A stretch of DNA of 5,111 nucleotides from Flavobacteriaceae bacterium (GCA_013214275.1 JABSPP010000146.1:1-5111); one strand, 5' to 3'; positions 1-5,111 are shown, counted from the stretch's first letter. Notes: a model not told the origin generated them from the sequence alone. Made by a program: numbers and translations.

Positions 1-264
1 GATCGATTTATAGAAACTACATTCTCTATAGGATCAAATCGATTAAACGGTAAAGTCTTAGGTCTTGTCACTTTATTAATCATATTTATTATTGTTCGAT
101 TTACTATTGGAAGAAGAAAGAAGTATGATAAAAACATTGTTATTTTCAATCAATTATCACTAGAAGAACAGGCAAAACAAGCAAAACTTGGAAATTACAT
201 TTTCATCACTGTCTTATTTGGAGCAATTTTCTCTGTTTTAGGATGTTTATTTCTCTTAGATTAG
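1..264 (+). CDS. C-terminal end of a small membrane protein (partial, family not recognised)
   Basis: The frame is open from the first base of the window and ends at TAG 262-264, giving 87 residues without a start codon, so the gene begins upstream. Two hydrophobic stretches are visible, at about residues 20-36 (around LGLVTLLIIFIIVRF) and 67-86 (around YIFITVLFGAIFSVLGC). Both are long enough to span the membrane. They are separated by a basic segment beginning RRKKYDK and a polar stretch (LSLEEQAKQAKLGN) that probably lies in the cytoplasm by the positive-inside rule. The protein ends only two residues after the second helix (LLD). I do not recognise the family and assign no function. Codon use and AT content match the neighbouring genes. 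The reading frame itself is well supported by its uninterrupted length and membrane-protein composition. Confidence 0.7.
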   Translation, partial: DRFIETTFSIGSNRLNGKVLGLVTLLIIFIIVRFTIGRRKKYDKNIVIFNQLSLEEQAKQAKLGNYIFITVLFGAIFSVLGCLFLLD

Positions 265-325
265 TTGTTTGTCGATGAAGGAATAAAGATTATGCCACAA
301 TAAAAAAGTAATTTTCTCTTTATAT

Positions 326-342
326 CTATACAACTAGTATAG
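326..342. repeat. Perfect 6-bp inverted repeat upstream of the DUF2807 gene
   Basis: CTATAC (326-331) and GTATAG (337-342) are exact reverse complements separated by 5 nt. The repeat ends 25 bp before the ATG at 368. It is not followed by a T run, so it does not look like a terminator for the upstream gene. Its place suggests an operator or an element of the 5' leader, but this is inference. No clear TAnnTTTG promoter sits beside it; the nearest partial match is TAATTTTC at 309-316. Confidence 0.35.
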
Positions 343-367
343 TCCCCTAACTAAAAAAATACTTTAT

Positions 368-1045
368 ATGAAAAAAATATTACTTCTGATTGCAATTCTT
401 GGATGTAATTTGATGTTTTCTCAGGCTACTATCACCAAACAACTCGGAGACTTTGACAAGCTAAAAGTATATAATGGAATTGAATTAGAATTGATTCAGT
501 CTGATGAGCAAAAAATTGAAATTATTGGAGAAAAAGCAGAAAAAGTAAAAGTGAAGAACAATAATGGAACTTTAAAAATTACACTAAAATTTCCAGACCT
601 TTATGCAGACGGAAAGGTCCATGCTAAACTTTATTACAATAAAGAAGTTAAAGTGATTGATGCAAATGAGGGAGCTGTAATCATAGGAAGAAATATTAAT
701 CAGACACAATTAGTGGTAAATTCACAAGAGGGAGCTTTTATAAATCTTGAAGTTAAGACAAGACATTTAAGAGTAAAAGCTTCTTCTGGTGGTATCATAA
801 AGCTGGAAGGCAGTGCGAAGAATCAGGATATTGACGTAAACTTATATGGTATTTATCACGGGTATGGTTTAAATACTACGGACAAAGCATCAATAAGAGC
901 AGGCTCAGGAGCAAAAGCAGAAGTTGCAATTGTAAAAACACTTTACGCAAAAGTAAGTTTCGGCGGCTCCATTTTTTACAAAGGAAACCCTGAAGTTATC
1001 AAAGACAAGAAAACCGCAGGAGGAATTATTAAAAAGGTTGATTAA
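368..1045 (+). CDS. Secreted DUF2807 (GIN / 'auto-transporter adhesin head') domain protein
   Basis: This 225-residue protein begins with a typical export signal: MKK, a hydrophobic core to about residue 17, then FSQA with likely cleavage near residues 18-20. Cys13 sits in ILGC, a poor and very early lipobox, so signal peptidase I processing is more likely than a lipoprotein. The mature part is all-beta in character, with recurring short glycine-containing turns: EGAVI (101-105), EGAFI (121-125), SGGII (140-144), GAKAEV (181-186) and GGSIFYKGNPEVI (199-211). The opening GDFDKLKVYNGIELELIQSD and the closing 'YKGNPEV...GGII' are what I know from DUF2807 proteins, which are abundant in Bacteroidota. 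The family is described as a head GIN domain of putative adhesins and has no established biochemical activity. The gene has its own 5' leader (104 nt after the preceding stop) and lies 114 nt before tatA, so it is probably a separate unit. The start is fixed by the signal peptide. Confidence 0.88.
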   Translation: MKKILLLIAILGCNLMFSQATITKQLGDFDKLKVYNGIELELIQSDEQKIEIIGEKAEKVKVKNNNGTLKITLKFPDLYADGKVHAKLYYNKEVKVIDANEGAVIIGRNINQTQLVVNSQEGAFINLEVKTRHLRVKASSGGIIKLEGSAKNQDIDVNLYGIYHGYGLNTTDKASIRAGSGAKAEVAIVKTLYAKVSFGGSIFYKGNPEVIKDKKTAGGIIKKVD

Positions 1046-1132
1046 TCTAACAGAATTTTAGCGAAAGCAAATAGGTAATTTGACTCTATAAATTATGGGA
1101 TTCTTTTCAATTCTCTATTTCACGGGTTTTTG

Positions 1133-1140
1133 TATATTTG
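1133..1140 (+). promoter_or_regulatory. Candidate -7 element of the tatA promoter (TAnnTTTG)
   Basis: TATATTTG matches the Bacteroidota sigma-A -7 consensus TAnnTTTG at every fixed position and lies 19 nt before the tatA ATG. Transcription would then start near 1145 and leave a leader of about 15 nt. No clear -33 TTTG is seen at the expected spacing; the region around 1103-1112 is only T-rich. Confidence 0.5.
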
Positions 1141-1159
1141 TTAAGTAAAATTAATTTTA

Positions 1160-1336
1160 ATGACAACATTAAATATATTTTTAGGAATAGTTAGTGGACC
1201 TCAGATTATAATAATAGTAGTAGTGATTTTATTACTCTTCGGAGGAAGAAAGATTCCGGAGTTAATGCGAGGATTAGGAAGCGGAATAAAGGAGTTTAAA
1301 AATGCATCCAAAGAAGATTCTGAAGAAAAAAAATAA
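1160..1336 (+). CDS. tatA: Sec-independent protein translocase subunit TatA/E
   Basis: This 58-residue protein is a single-helix subunit of the twin-arginine translocase, which with TatC exports folded, often cofactor-bearing proteins across the inner membrane. The TatA layout is complete. A short N-terminal region ends in GPQ; Q15 probably matches the polar residue early in the TatA helix. A transmembrane helix spans about residues 16-27 (IIIIVVVILLLF). Then come the hinge FGGRKIPEL (27-35) and the amphipathic helix MRGLGSGIKEFKNA (36-49). The charged tail KEDSEEKK is very short, as is common for Bacteroidota TatA. TatA and TatE cannot be told apart here, and no tatC is in the window, so the gene lies away from its partner or the partner is outside. 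The ATG is the only start before the helix, and a matching -7 element lies 19 nt upstream. The stop codon runs into a hairpin terminator. Confidence 0.92.
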   Translation: MTTLNIFLGIVSGPQIIIIVVVILLLFGGRKIPELMRGLGSGIKEFKNASKEDSEEKK

Positions 1337-1366
1337 AAAAACCTCGACTTATAATCGAGGTTTTTT
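1336..1366. terminator. Bidirectional intrinsic terminator between tatA and the convergent SPFH-ybjQ operon
   Basis: CCTCGA (1342-1347) and TCGAGG (1355-1360) form a perfect 6-bp stem with a 7-nt loop. It is flanked by A6 (1336-1341) and T6 (1361-1366), which also pair with each other. Read on the plus strand it ends tatA with a T run, and read on the minus strand it ends the operon whose last stop is at 1375. The first A of the flanking run is the last base of the tatA stop codon, so the spacing on that side is minimal. Confidence 0.93.
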
Positions 1367-1374
1367 ATTGTTTT

Positions 1375-1701
1375 TTAAAATTTAATTGCTGTACCAGAAG
1401 CAGTAACCATCAACATTCCACCGTTAGCGCCTACTGTCTCATAATCAAGATCAATGCCAACAACTGCATCCGCCCCCAAACGAATCGCAGCTTCTTCCAT
1501 CTCTTTTAAAGCAGTATCTTTTGCTTCTCTGAGTACTTTTTCGTAAGACCCTGATCTTCCACCAACAATATCTCTGATGCTCGCAAATAAATCCTTGAAA
1601 ATATTTGCACTGATAATAGTTTCTCCAGAGACAATACCCAAATAATTTTTGGCTGGTTTGCCCTCAATAACATTAGTTGTAGATAATGTAATTCTATTCA
1701 T
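1375..1701 (-). CDS. YbjQ/UPF0145 family protein (DUF74, PF01906-type)
   Basis: This 108-residue protein is full length for the family and aligns by eye along its whole length with E. coli YbjQ. The N-terminal strand is TLSTTNVIEGK (5-15), followed by GIVSGETIISANIF (22-35), the highly conserved IRDIVGGRSGSYEK (42-55), a helix LREAKDTALKEMEEAA (57-72), and LGADAVVGIDLDYETVG (75-91) with the closing strand GMLMVTASGTAIKF (95-108). The family is annotated as 'putative heavy-metal-binding', but no Cys or His ligand cluster is present, so that name is not supported by this sequence. Known structures of the family are small homo-oligomeric rings. It has no signal peptide or membrane segment and is probably cytosolic. 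Its ATG lies inside the last codons of the SPFH gene (8-nt overlap), which implies co-transcription and translational coupling, and a physical or functional partnership with that membrane scaffold. The molecular function is unknown. Confidence 0.93.
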   Translation of the reverse strand: MNRITLSTTNVIEGKPAKNYLGIVSGETIISANIFKDLFASIRDIVGGRSGSYEKVLREAKDTALKEMEEAAIRLGADAVVGIDLDYETVGANGGMLMVTASGTAIKF

Positions 1702-2617
1702 CTTTCTTCTTTTTAGCTTTTTTCATTGCTTCTCCAATCTGATTGCTTGCCGTAAAGCTAGCTACCATATTATTTAACATGTCGCTGCCAGCTTGCGGAG
1801 AGTTAGGAAGTAAAATTAAATTACTGTTGGTCTCCTCACCAATAGACTGCAGTGTATCATAATGTTGTGTTACAACAATAAGAGCAGAGGCTTCCTGAGA
1901 GTTGATACCAACTTTGTTTAAAACTTCTACGGATTCTTCTAAACCACGAGCAATCTCTCTTCTTTGATCTGCTATACCCTGACCTTGTAAACGTTTACTC
2001 TCTGCCTCTGCTTTAGCTTTTTCAACAATTAAGATGCGTTGAGCATCTCCTTCAAATTGAGCAGCAATTTTTTCACGCTCTGCAGCGTTAATTCGGTTCA
2101 TTGCTGCTTTAACTTGTGAGTCAGGATCAATATCAGTTACTAGCGTTTTTATAATATCGTACCCATACTCTACCATAGCATCGTTTAATTCAGATTTTAC
2201 AGCAATGGCAATATCATCTTTTTTAACAAAAACGTCATCCAATTTCATTTTTGGAACTTCCGCTCGAACAACGTCAAAAACATAAGACGTAATTTGATCG
2301 TGAGGATAATCTAGTTTGTAAAAAGCATCATATACTTTATCCTTGATGACTTTAAATTGGACAGACACTTTGAGTTTCACAAATACGTCATCTAAAGTTT
2401 TTGTTTCTACGATAACATCTAATTGTTGAATTTTTAAACTCAATCGCCCTGCAATACGCTGTACAACAGGAATTTTTAACTGAGGCCCAGATTGGCGGAT
2501 ACTACTAAATTTACCGAAGGTTTCAATGATGGCAGCAGTTTGTTGTTTAACTATAAAGAAAGAGGCTAAAAAAATAAGGATAACTCCACCGATGACATAA
2601 AAGGCAATATGAATCAT
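1694..2617 (-). CDS. SPFH/Band-7 (prohibitin-stomatin-flotillin-HflK/C) membrane protein, HIR-like
   Basis: This 307-residue protein belongs to the SPFH superfamily, whose members form large membrane-bound oligomeric cages or microdomain scaffolds and often control membrane proteases or membrane fluidity. An N-terminal transmembrane helix lies at about residues 4-23, followed by the SPFH domain at about 24-195. It opens with VKQQTAAIIETFGKFSSIRQSG, contains LSLKIQQLDVIVETKTLDDVFV (59-80) and YVFDVVRAEVPKMKLDDVF (112-130), and ends with AAMNRINAAEREKIAAQFEGDAQ. A charged Ala/Glu-rich coiled-coil segment (about 175-235) leads to a C-terminal hydrophobic strand LILLPNSP (267-274) and a lysine-rich tail KKAKKKKDE. 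From memory, the segments at 59-80 and 112-180 look closest to the HIR branch known from plants, rather than to HflK/C or QmcA. The start is set by the membrane helix directly after the ATG. The gene is first in a two-gene operon with the ybjQ-like gene. Confidence 0.93.
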   Translation of the reverse strand: MIHIAFYVIGGVILIFLASFFIVKQQTAAIIETFGKFSSIRQSGPQLKIPVVQRIAGRLSLKIQQLDVIVETKTLDDVFVKLKVSVQFKVIKDKVYDAFYKLDYPHDQITSYVFDVVRAEVPKMKLDDVFVKKDDIAIAVKSELNDAMVEYGYDIIKTLVTDIDPDSQVKAAMNRINAAEREKIAAQFEGDAQRILIVEKAKAEAESKRLQGQGIADQRREIARGLEESVEVLNKVGINSQEASALIVVTQHYDTLQSIGEETNSNLILLPNSPQAGSDMLNNMVASFTASNQIGEAMKKAKKKKDE

Positions 2618-2652
2618 AACGTTGTTTTTTTAAGATTAATGATAATTTTTGT

Positions 2653-2683
2653 TAAAGGTACTAGAATAAAACACCACAAACAA
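2653..2683 (-). promoter_or_regulatory. Candidate promoter of the SPFH-ybjQ operon
   Basis: On the minus strand TTG (2683-2681) is followed 20 nt later by TACCTTTA (2660-2653), a 7/8 match to TAnnTTTG. A start near 2646 would give a leader of about 29 nt before the ATG at 2617. The 132-nt gap from the preceding gene leaves room for an independent promoter. The same gap holds a T-rich run (minus strand, about 2710-2691) and only a weak, interrupted hairpin (2716-2742), so separation from the gltX transcript may be leaky. Confidence 0.4.
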
Positions 2684-2749
2684 GACGCAGAAAAAGAAAA
2701 AAGTTACAAAACAGCAGCTTTCGTATGTCTCACGATGTAGCTAAAAAAA

Positions 2750-3268
2750 TTATTTTCTTTGTTTGATCTTTACTTTTAACTTCTTCCACTTTTTGAACTC
2801 TTTATCAGAAAGTACATTTTTTAAAGAGTCATCCAGTGATTTTTCTTTCTCTTTGATCATATCAGAAATGGGTGCAAAATTTTCCCCTATTTCTTTGTAA
2901 ACGGCCTGTAAAACACTGTAATCTCTGCTTTTTAACACCTCTTTTTGTGCATTTTCCACTTTTTGTTTGGCTTGTGAAAAAGAAAACCCATGAATTCTTG
3001 AGAGTTCCCTTTGTTCTCTGTTAAATTTATTGAGTATAGTGATGACTTTTTTATAGTTCTCTGATGAAGGCTTAACATTTATCTTTTTTAAGACCTGATC
3101 CACATCATAAATGGTAAGACCTATTGCTCTTTCTATATTGAATTCAGGAAGTTTTGTTGGCTGAGTTGCTATTGGGTTTCTATCAACAACGCGTTGCCTT
3201 CTATTCATAAATTGTGCTTCTGCAGCTAGCGATAATATAACGAAAATGACTAATAATAAGTGTTTCAT
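2750..3268 (-). CDS. Secreted lysine-rich helical protein of unknown function, translationally coupled to gltX
   Basis: This 172-residue protein has a clear signal peptide: MKH, a hydrophobic core LLLVIFVILSLAA, and the cleavage-type sequence AEA-QF near residue 18. The mature part starts with a basic, proline-containing stretch (MNRRQRVVDRNPIATQPTKLPEF, 21-43). It is otherwise predicted to be almost entirely helical and rich in Lys, Glu and Gln: the segments are about 54-64, 70-91, 97-112, 117-127 and 133-169. It ends SDKEFKKWKKLKVKIKQRK. There is no membrane segment after the signal and no Cys, so a periplasmic location is likely. The helical make-up and the '(L)SDKEFKKW' close recall small periplasmic Spy/CpxP-like or 'LTxxQ'-type proteins common in Flavobacteria. 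I cannot establish that relationship by eye and assign no function. Its ATG shares bases with the gltX stop (ATGA at 3268-3265), so the two genes form one operon and termination-reinitiation is likely. Confidence 0.85.
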   Translation of the reverse strand: MKHLLLVIFVILSLAAEAQFMNRRQRVVDRNPIATQPTKLPEFNIERAIGLTIYDVDQVLKKINVKPSSENYKKVITILNKFNREQRELSRIHGFSFSQAKQKVENAQKEVLKSRDYSVLQAVYKEIGENFAPISDMIKEKEKSLDDSLKNVLSDKEFKKWKKLKVKIKQRK

Positions 3269-4797
3269 GATAGTTCTTTTATTGCATGTTGAATTCGGTT
3301 AATCGTTTCCTCTTTTCCAATCATTTCAATAATGTCAAACAAATGAGGTCCGTGAAGAGCACCCACTAAACTGAGACGAAGAGGTTGCATTACACTACCA
3401 AACCCCATATTTTGTTCCGTAATCCAAGCCTTCACTTTGGACTCTATATTACTGGAAATAAAATTGTTTATAGATAAAATAATATGAGCCAGATCATTCA
3501 TAATGATCCCTGTATTTTCTTTCCATTTTTTTCTAGATGCCTTTTGATCAAAAGATCTAGGGGCTTCAAAAAAGAAGGCTCCAATTACCCAAAAGTCAGA
3601 TATAAAAAAAGCTCTTTCTTTGATTAAAGAAATGACCTTTTCAACATATTTTTTTTTTGGATAGATATTTTTTTTTGATAAAAAAAGTAGAAGAGATTCA
3701 GCCAACAAAGAATTGTCTTTCTGTTGAAGGTATTGTTGATTAAACCAGCGGGTTTTTTCTAGATTAAATTTTGCTCCAGACTTACTAACTCTAGACAAGT
3801 CAAAAACCTCAATTAATTCGTTCAAAGAAAAAATTTCTTGAGTTGTTCCTGGGTTCCAACCCAACAAGGATAGCATATTAATAAATGCGTCAGAAAAATA
3901 ACCTTCCTCTCGATATCCACGAGAAACATCACGTGTTTTTTCATCAAAATACGATAGTGGAAACACGGGAAAACCTAGTTGATCCCCATCGCGTTTGCTC
4001 AATTTCCCTTTCCCAGTGGGTTTTAAAATTAGGGGAAGGTGCGCAAAAAGAGGGACCTCCCATTCAAAAGCTTTGTAAAGTAGTACATGAAGAGAAAGAG
4101 AAGGAAGCCATTCTTCTCCTCGAATTACATGACTGATCTCCATTAAATGATCATCCACAACGTTTGCCAGATGATAAGTAGGCATCCCATCCGATTTAAA
4201 AATTACCTTATCATCTAGTGTATTTGTATCAATTTTAATTGTTCCACGGATCTCATCGTTTAACGTTAAGATCTCATCTTTTGGAGATTTAAAACGAATC
4301 ACATAGTCTTGTCCTGCATTTATCTTCTCTTGAACTTCTTCCTTTGAAAGAACTAATGAATTCATCAGTTCACCAGCCTTTCTATTATGCCAATTGTAGA
4401 TGAATGTTTCTCCGTTTTCCTCATTCTTCTTTCTGTGTAAGCTAAGTTGTTCTGGAGTATCAAAAGCGAAGTATGCCCAGCCTTTATCGATCAGTATATC
4501 AGCATATTTTCTGTACAGGTGCTTTCGTTCTGACTGTCTGTAAGGACCAAAACTTCCTTTGCTTTTAGCCCCTTTTGGTCCTTCATCAAAAGGAATACCA
4601 CACCAGTCTAATGCATCAACAATATACTGCTCAGCATTGGGAACATAACGTTTTTGATCTGTATCTTCTATTCGAAGAATAAAAGTTCCTGAATGCTTCT
4701 TTGCAAATAAGTAATTATATAATGCTGTCCTGACACCACCAATATGTAAAGGACCCGTTGGGCTAGGAGCGAAACGAACACGAACAGTTGAATTCAT
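3265..4797 (-). CDS. gltX: Glutamyl-tRNA synthetase (GluRS, class I)
   Basis: This 510-residue enzyme charges tRNA(Glu) with glutamate using ATP in the cytoplasm. The class I signature lies in FAPSPTGPLHIGGVRTALYNYL (9-30), with the HIGH-type motif as HIGG (18-21). FILRIEDTDQKRY (39-51) and GPYRQSERKHLY (84-95) are typical GluRS substrate-site segments. ANVVDDHLMEISHVIRGEEWLPS (211-233) and HLPLILKPTGKGKLSKRDGD (253-272) carry the catalytic fold and the KMSKS-type loop KLSKR (265-269). The helical anticodon-binding part follows LLGWNPGTTQEIFSLNELIEVFDLSRVSKSGAKFN. It includes the expected late segment QPLRLSLVGALHGPHLFDIIEMIG (471-494). Length is normal for Bacteroidota. The Cys ligands of the zinc site found in some GluRS are absent (only Cys66). 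Whether it also charges tRNA(Gln) cannot be read from the sequence. The gene heads an operon with the secreted 172-residue protein. Confidence 0.97.
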   Translation of the reverse strand: MNSTVRVRFAPSPTGPLHIGGVRTALYNYLFAKKHSGTFILRIEDTDQKRYVPNAEQYIVDALDWCGIPFDEGPKGAKSKGSFGPYRQSERKHLYRKYADILIDKGWAYFAFDTPEQLSLHRKKNEENGETFIYNWHNRKAGELMNSLVLSKEEVQEKINAGQDYVIRFKSPKDEILTLNDEIRGTIKIDTNTLDDKVIFKSDGMPTYHLANVVDDHLMEISHVIRGEEWLPSLSLHVLLYKAFEWEVPLFAHLPLILKPTGKGKLSKRDGDQLGFPVFPLSYFDEKTRDVSRGYREEGYFSDAFINMLSLLGWNPGTTQEIFSLNELIEVFDLSRVSKSGAKFNLEKTRWFNQQYLQQKDNSLLAESLLLFLSKKNIYPKKKYVEKVISLIKERAFFISDFWVIGAFFFEAPRSFDQKASRKKWKENTGIIMNDLAHIILSINNFISSNIESKVKAWITEQNMGFGSVMQPLRLSLVGALHGPHLFDIIEMIGKEETINRIQHAIKELS

Positions 4798-4814
4798 TCA
4801 GAAAAATTATATGG

Positions 4815-4822
4815 CAAAGATA
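4815..4822 (-). promoter_or_regulatory. -7 element of the gltX promoter (TAnnTTTG)
   Basis: On the minus strand TATCTTTG (4822-4815) matches TAnnTTTG at every fixed position and lies 17 nt before the gltX ATG, implying a very short leader of roughly 10 nt. The -33 region is a T6 run (about 4846-4841 on the minus strand) rather than a clean TTTG. The first bases of this element belong to one arm of the 11-bp inverted repeat of the region. Confidence 0.6.
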
Positions 4823-4925
4823 CTTTTCTAAAGCTAGATAAAAAATCTTTATAAGAGAATCCAAGTTAGATAAAGAATTACCCTAGCTTTAACATAAATC
4901 TGGAACATATCACCTAGAAAAGTAT
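4820..4925. repeat. Two nested perfect inverted repeats in the gltX / DUF4175 divergent control region
   Basis: The outer pair is ATACTTTTCTA (4820-4830) and TAGAAAAGTAT (4915-4925), 11 bp and exact. The inner pair is TAAAGCTAG (4829-4837) and CTAGCTTTA (4883-4891), 9 bp and exact. Read towards either gene, the order is the same: CTAGCTTTA then TAGAAAAGTAT. On the gltX side the blocks overlap by 2 bp, and on the other side they are 23 bp apart. Between them is also a near-direct repeat, AAGCTAGATAAA (4831-4842) and AAGTTAGATAAA (4863-4874), 11/12 identical and 32 bp apart. The outer arm overlaps the gltX -7 element. The layout suits a shared regulator or a duplicated promoter; that role is inference. 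Confidence 0.55.
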
Positions 4926-4940
4926 TATTTTTACAGGTTA

Positions 4941-5111
4941 ATGAGTAGTTTCAAAAACATCCAAAGTAAGCTAGAAGGCTTTTACAGAAAATATTATTTG
5001 AATGAATTAATCAAAGGGCTTATTCTCTTCAGTTCTTTTGGATTAATTTACTTCTTATTTACGCTCTATCTGGAGTATTTTTTATGGATGAAAACAATTG
5101 CCAGAACGCTT
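4941..5111 (+). CDS. N-terminus of a large DUF4175-type membrane protein (partial)
   Basis: The frame opens at ATG 4941 and runs without a stop to the last base, giving the first 57 residues. It starts with a charged amphipathic segment, FKNIQSKLEGFYRKYYLNELIKG (4-26). A hydrophobic stretch with aromatic residues follows (about 27-50, LILFSSFGLIYFLFTLYLEYFLW), then a short polar turn MKTIARTL where a second membrane helix would be expected to follow. The pattern 'IQSKLEGFYRKYY-NELIKG-I-LF' followed by 'YFL-TL-LEYFLW' is what I recall from the start of DUF4175 proteins of Flavobacteriia. These are usually very long, with an N-terminal membrane domain and a long coiled-coil body. Their function is unknown. 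The gene diverges from gltX across a 143-bp shared region. Only the first helix is available, so the family call is provisional, while the coding call is firm. Confidence 0.72.
   Translation, partial: MSSFKNIQSKLEGFYRKYYLNELIKGLILFSSFGLIYFLFTLYLEYFLWMKTIARTL

Noticed and set aside
1064..1073. Small GC-GAAA-GC hairpin downstream of the DUF2807 gene as a terminator
   Set aside because: The stem is only 2 bp (GC/GC around GAAA), flanking bases do not pair and no T run follows.
1076..1095. TAATTT / AAATTA inverted repeat between the DUF2807 gene and tatA
   Set aside because: It is short, purely A/T and expected by chance in this composition, with no adjacent promoter or T run.
1375..1701. Heavy-metal binding function for the YbjQ-like protein
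   Set aside because: The family name suggests it, but the sequence has no cysteine and no histidine, so no metal site is visible.
2716..2742. Possible terminator hairpin after the secreted 172-residue gene (minus strand)
   Set aside because: AGCT/AGCT and TCGT/ACGA can pair, but the stem is broken by a 3x1 internal loop and is only 4+4 bp. The T-rich tract begins some nucleotides later and is interrupted, so it is too weak to call.
3885..4136. An open frame of 83 codons on the plus strand
   Set aside because: It lies entirely antisense to the conserved catalytic region of gltX, has no recognisable domain, signal or promoter, and reads as a chance opening.
4926..4933. TATTTTTA as the -7 element of the DUF4175-type gene
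   Set aside because: It matches TAnnTTTG at 7 of 8 positions but lies only 7 bp before the ATG and lacks a -33 partner. It would imply a leaderless mRNA, so I do not call it a promoter.

Overview
The window is an AT-rich piece of chromosome that looks like a member of the Bacteroidota, most likely Flavobacteriaceae. Three things point there: the protein families present (a DUF2807 'GIN'-domain secreted protein, the DUF4175 N-terminus, the Bacteroidota form of GluRS), A/T-rich leaders without Shine-Dalgarno sequences, and -7 elements matching the Bacteroidota consensus TAnnTTTG (TATATTTG before tatA, TATCTTTG before gltX). No rRNA, tRNA, CRISPR array, transposon or phage gene is visible. It reads as core chromosome, not an accessory island.

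Left part, plus strand (1-1336): the C-terminal end of a two-helix membrane protein (1-264), a secreted DUF2807 protein (368-1045), and a small 58-residue TatA/E subunit of the twin-arginine translocase (1160-1336). A strong hairpin flanked by A and T runs (1336-1366) closes tatA. It also works in the opposite direction for the convergent operon that follows.

Middle, minus strand (2617 down to 1375): a two-gene operon of an SPFH/Band-7 membrane-anchored scaffold protein, closest by eye to the HIR (hypersensitive-induced-response) branch, and a YbjQ/UPF0145 protein. The two reading frames overlap by 8 nt. A candidate promoter lies at 2653-2683.

Right part, minus strand (4797 down to 2750): gltX (glutamyl-tRNA synthetase) followed by a secreted, lysine-rich helical 172-residue protein whose ATG overlaps the gltX TGA in an ATGA junction. 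Diverging from gltX, on the plus strand from 4941 to the window edge, is the first 57 codons of what looks like a large DUF4175 membrane protein. The 143-bp gap between these divergent genes holds two nested perfect inverted repeats (11 bp and 9 bp). They place the same sequence block over the -7 region of gltX and just upstream of the divergent ATG, and this is the most unusual non-coding signal in the window.

Most of the products act at or beyond the inner membrane: Tat export, an SPFH scaffold, two secreted proteins and two membrane proteins. gltX is the housekeeping exception. I see no convincing new defence or mobile system. The points that most merit a second look are the SPFH-YbjQ pair, the gltX/secreted-protein coupling and the divergent control region.
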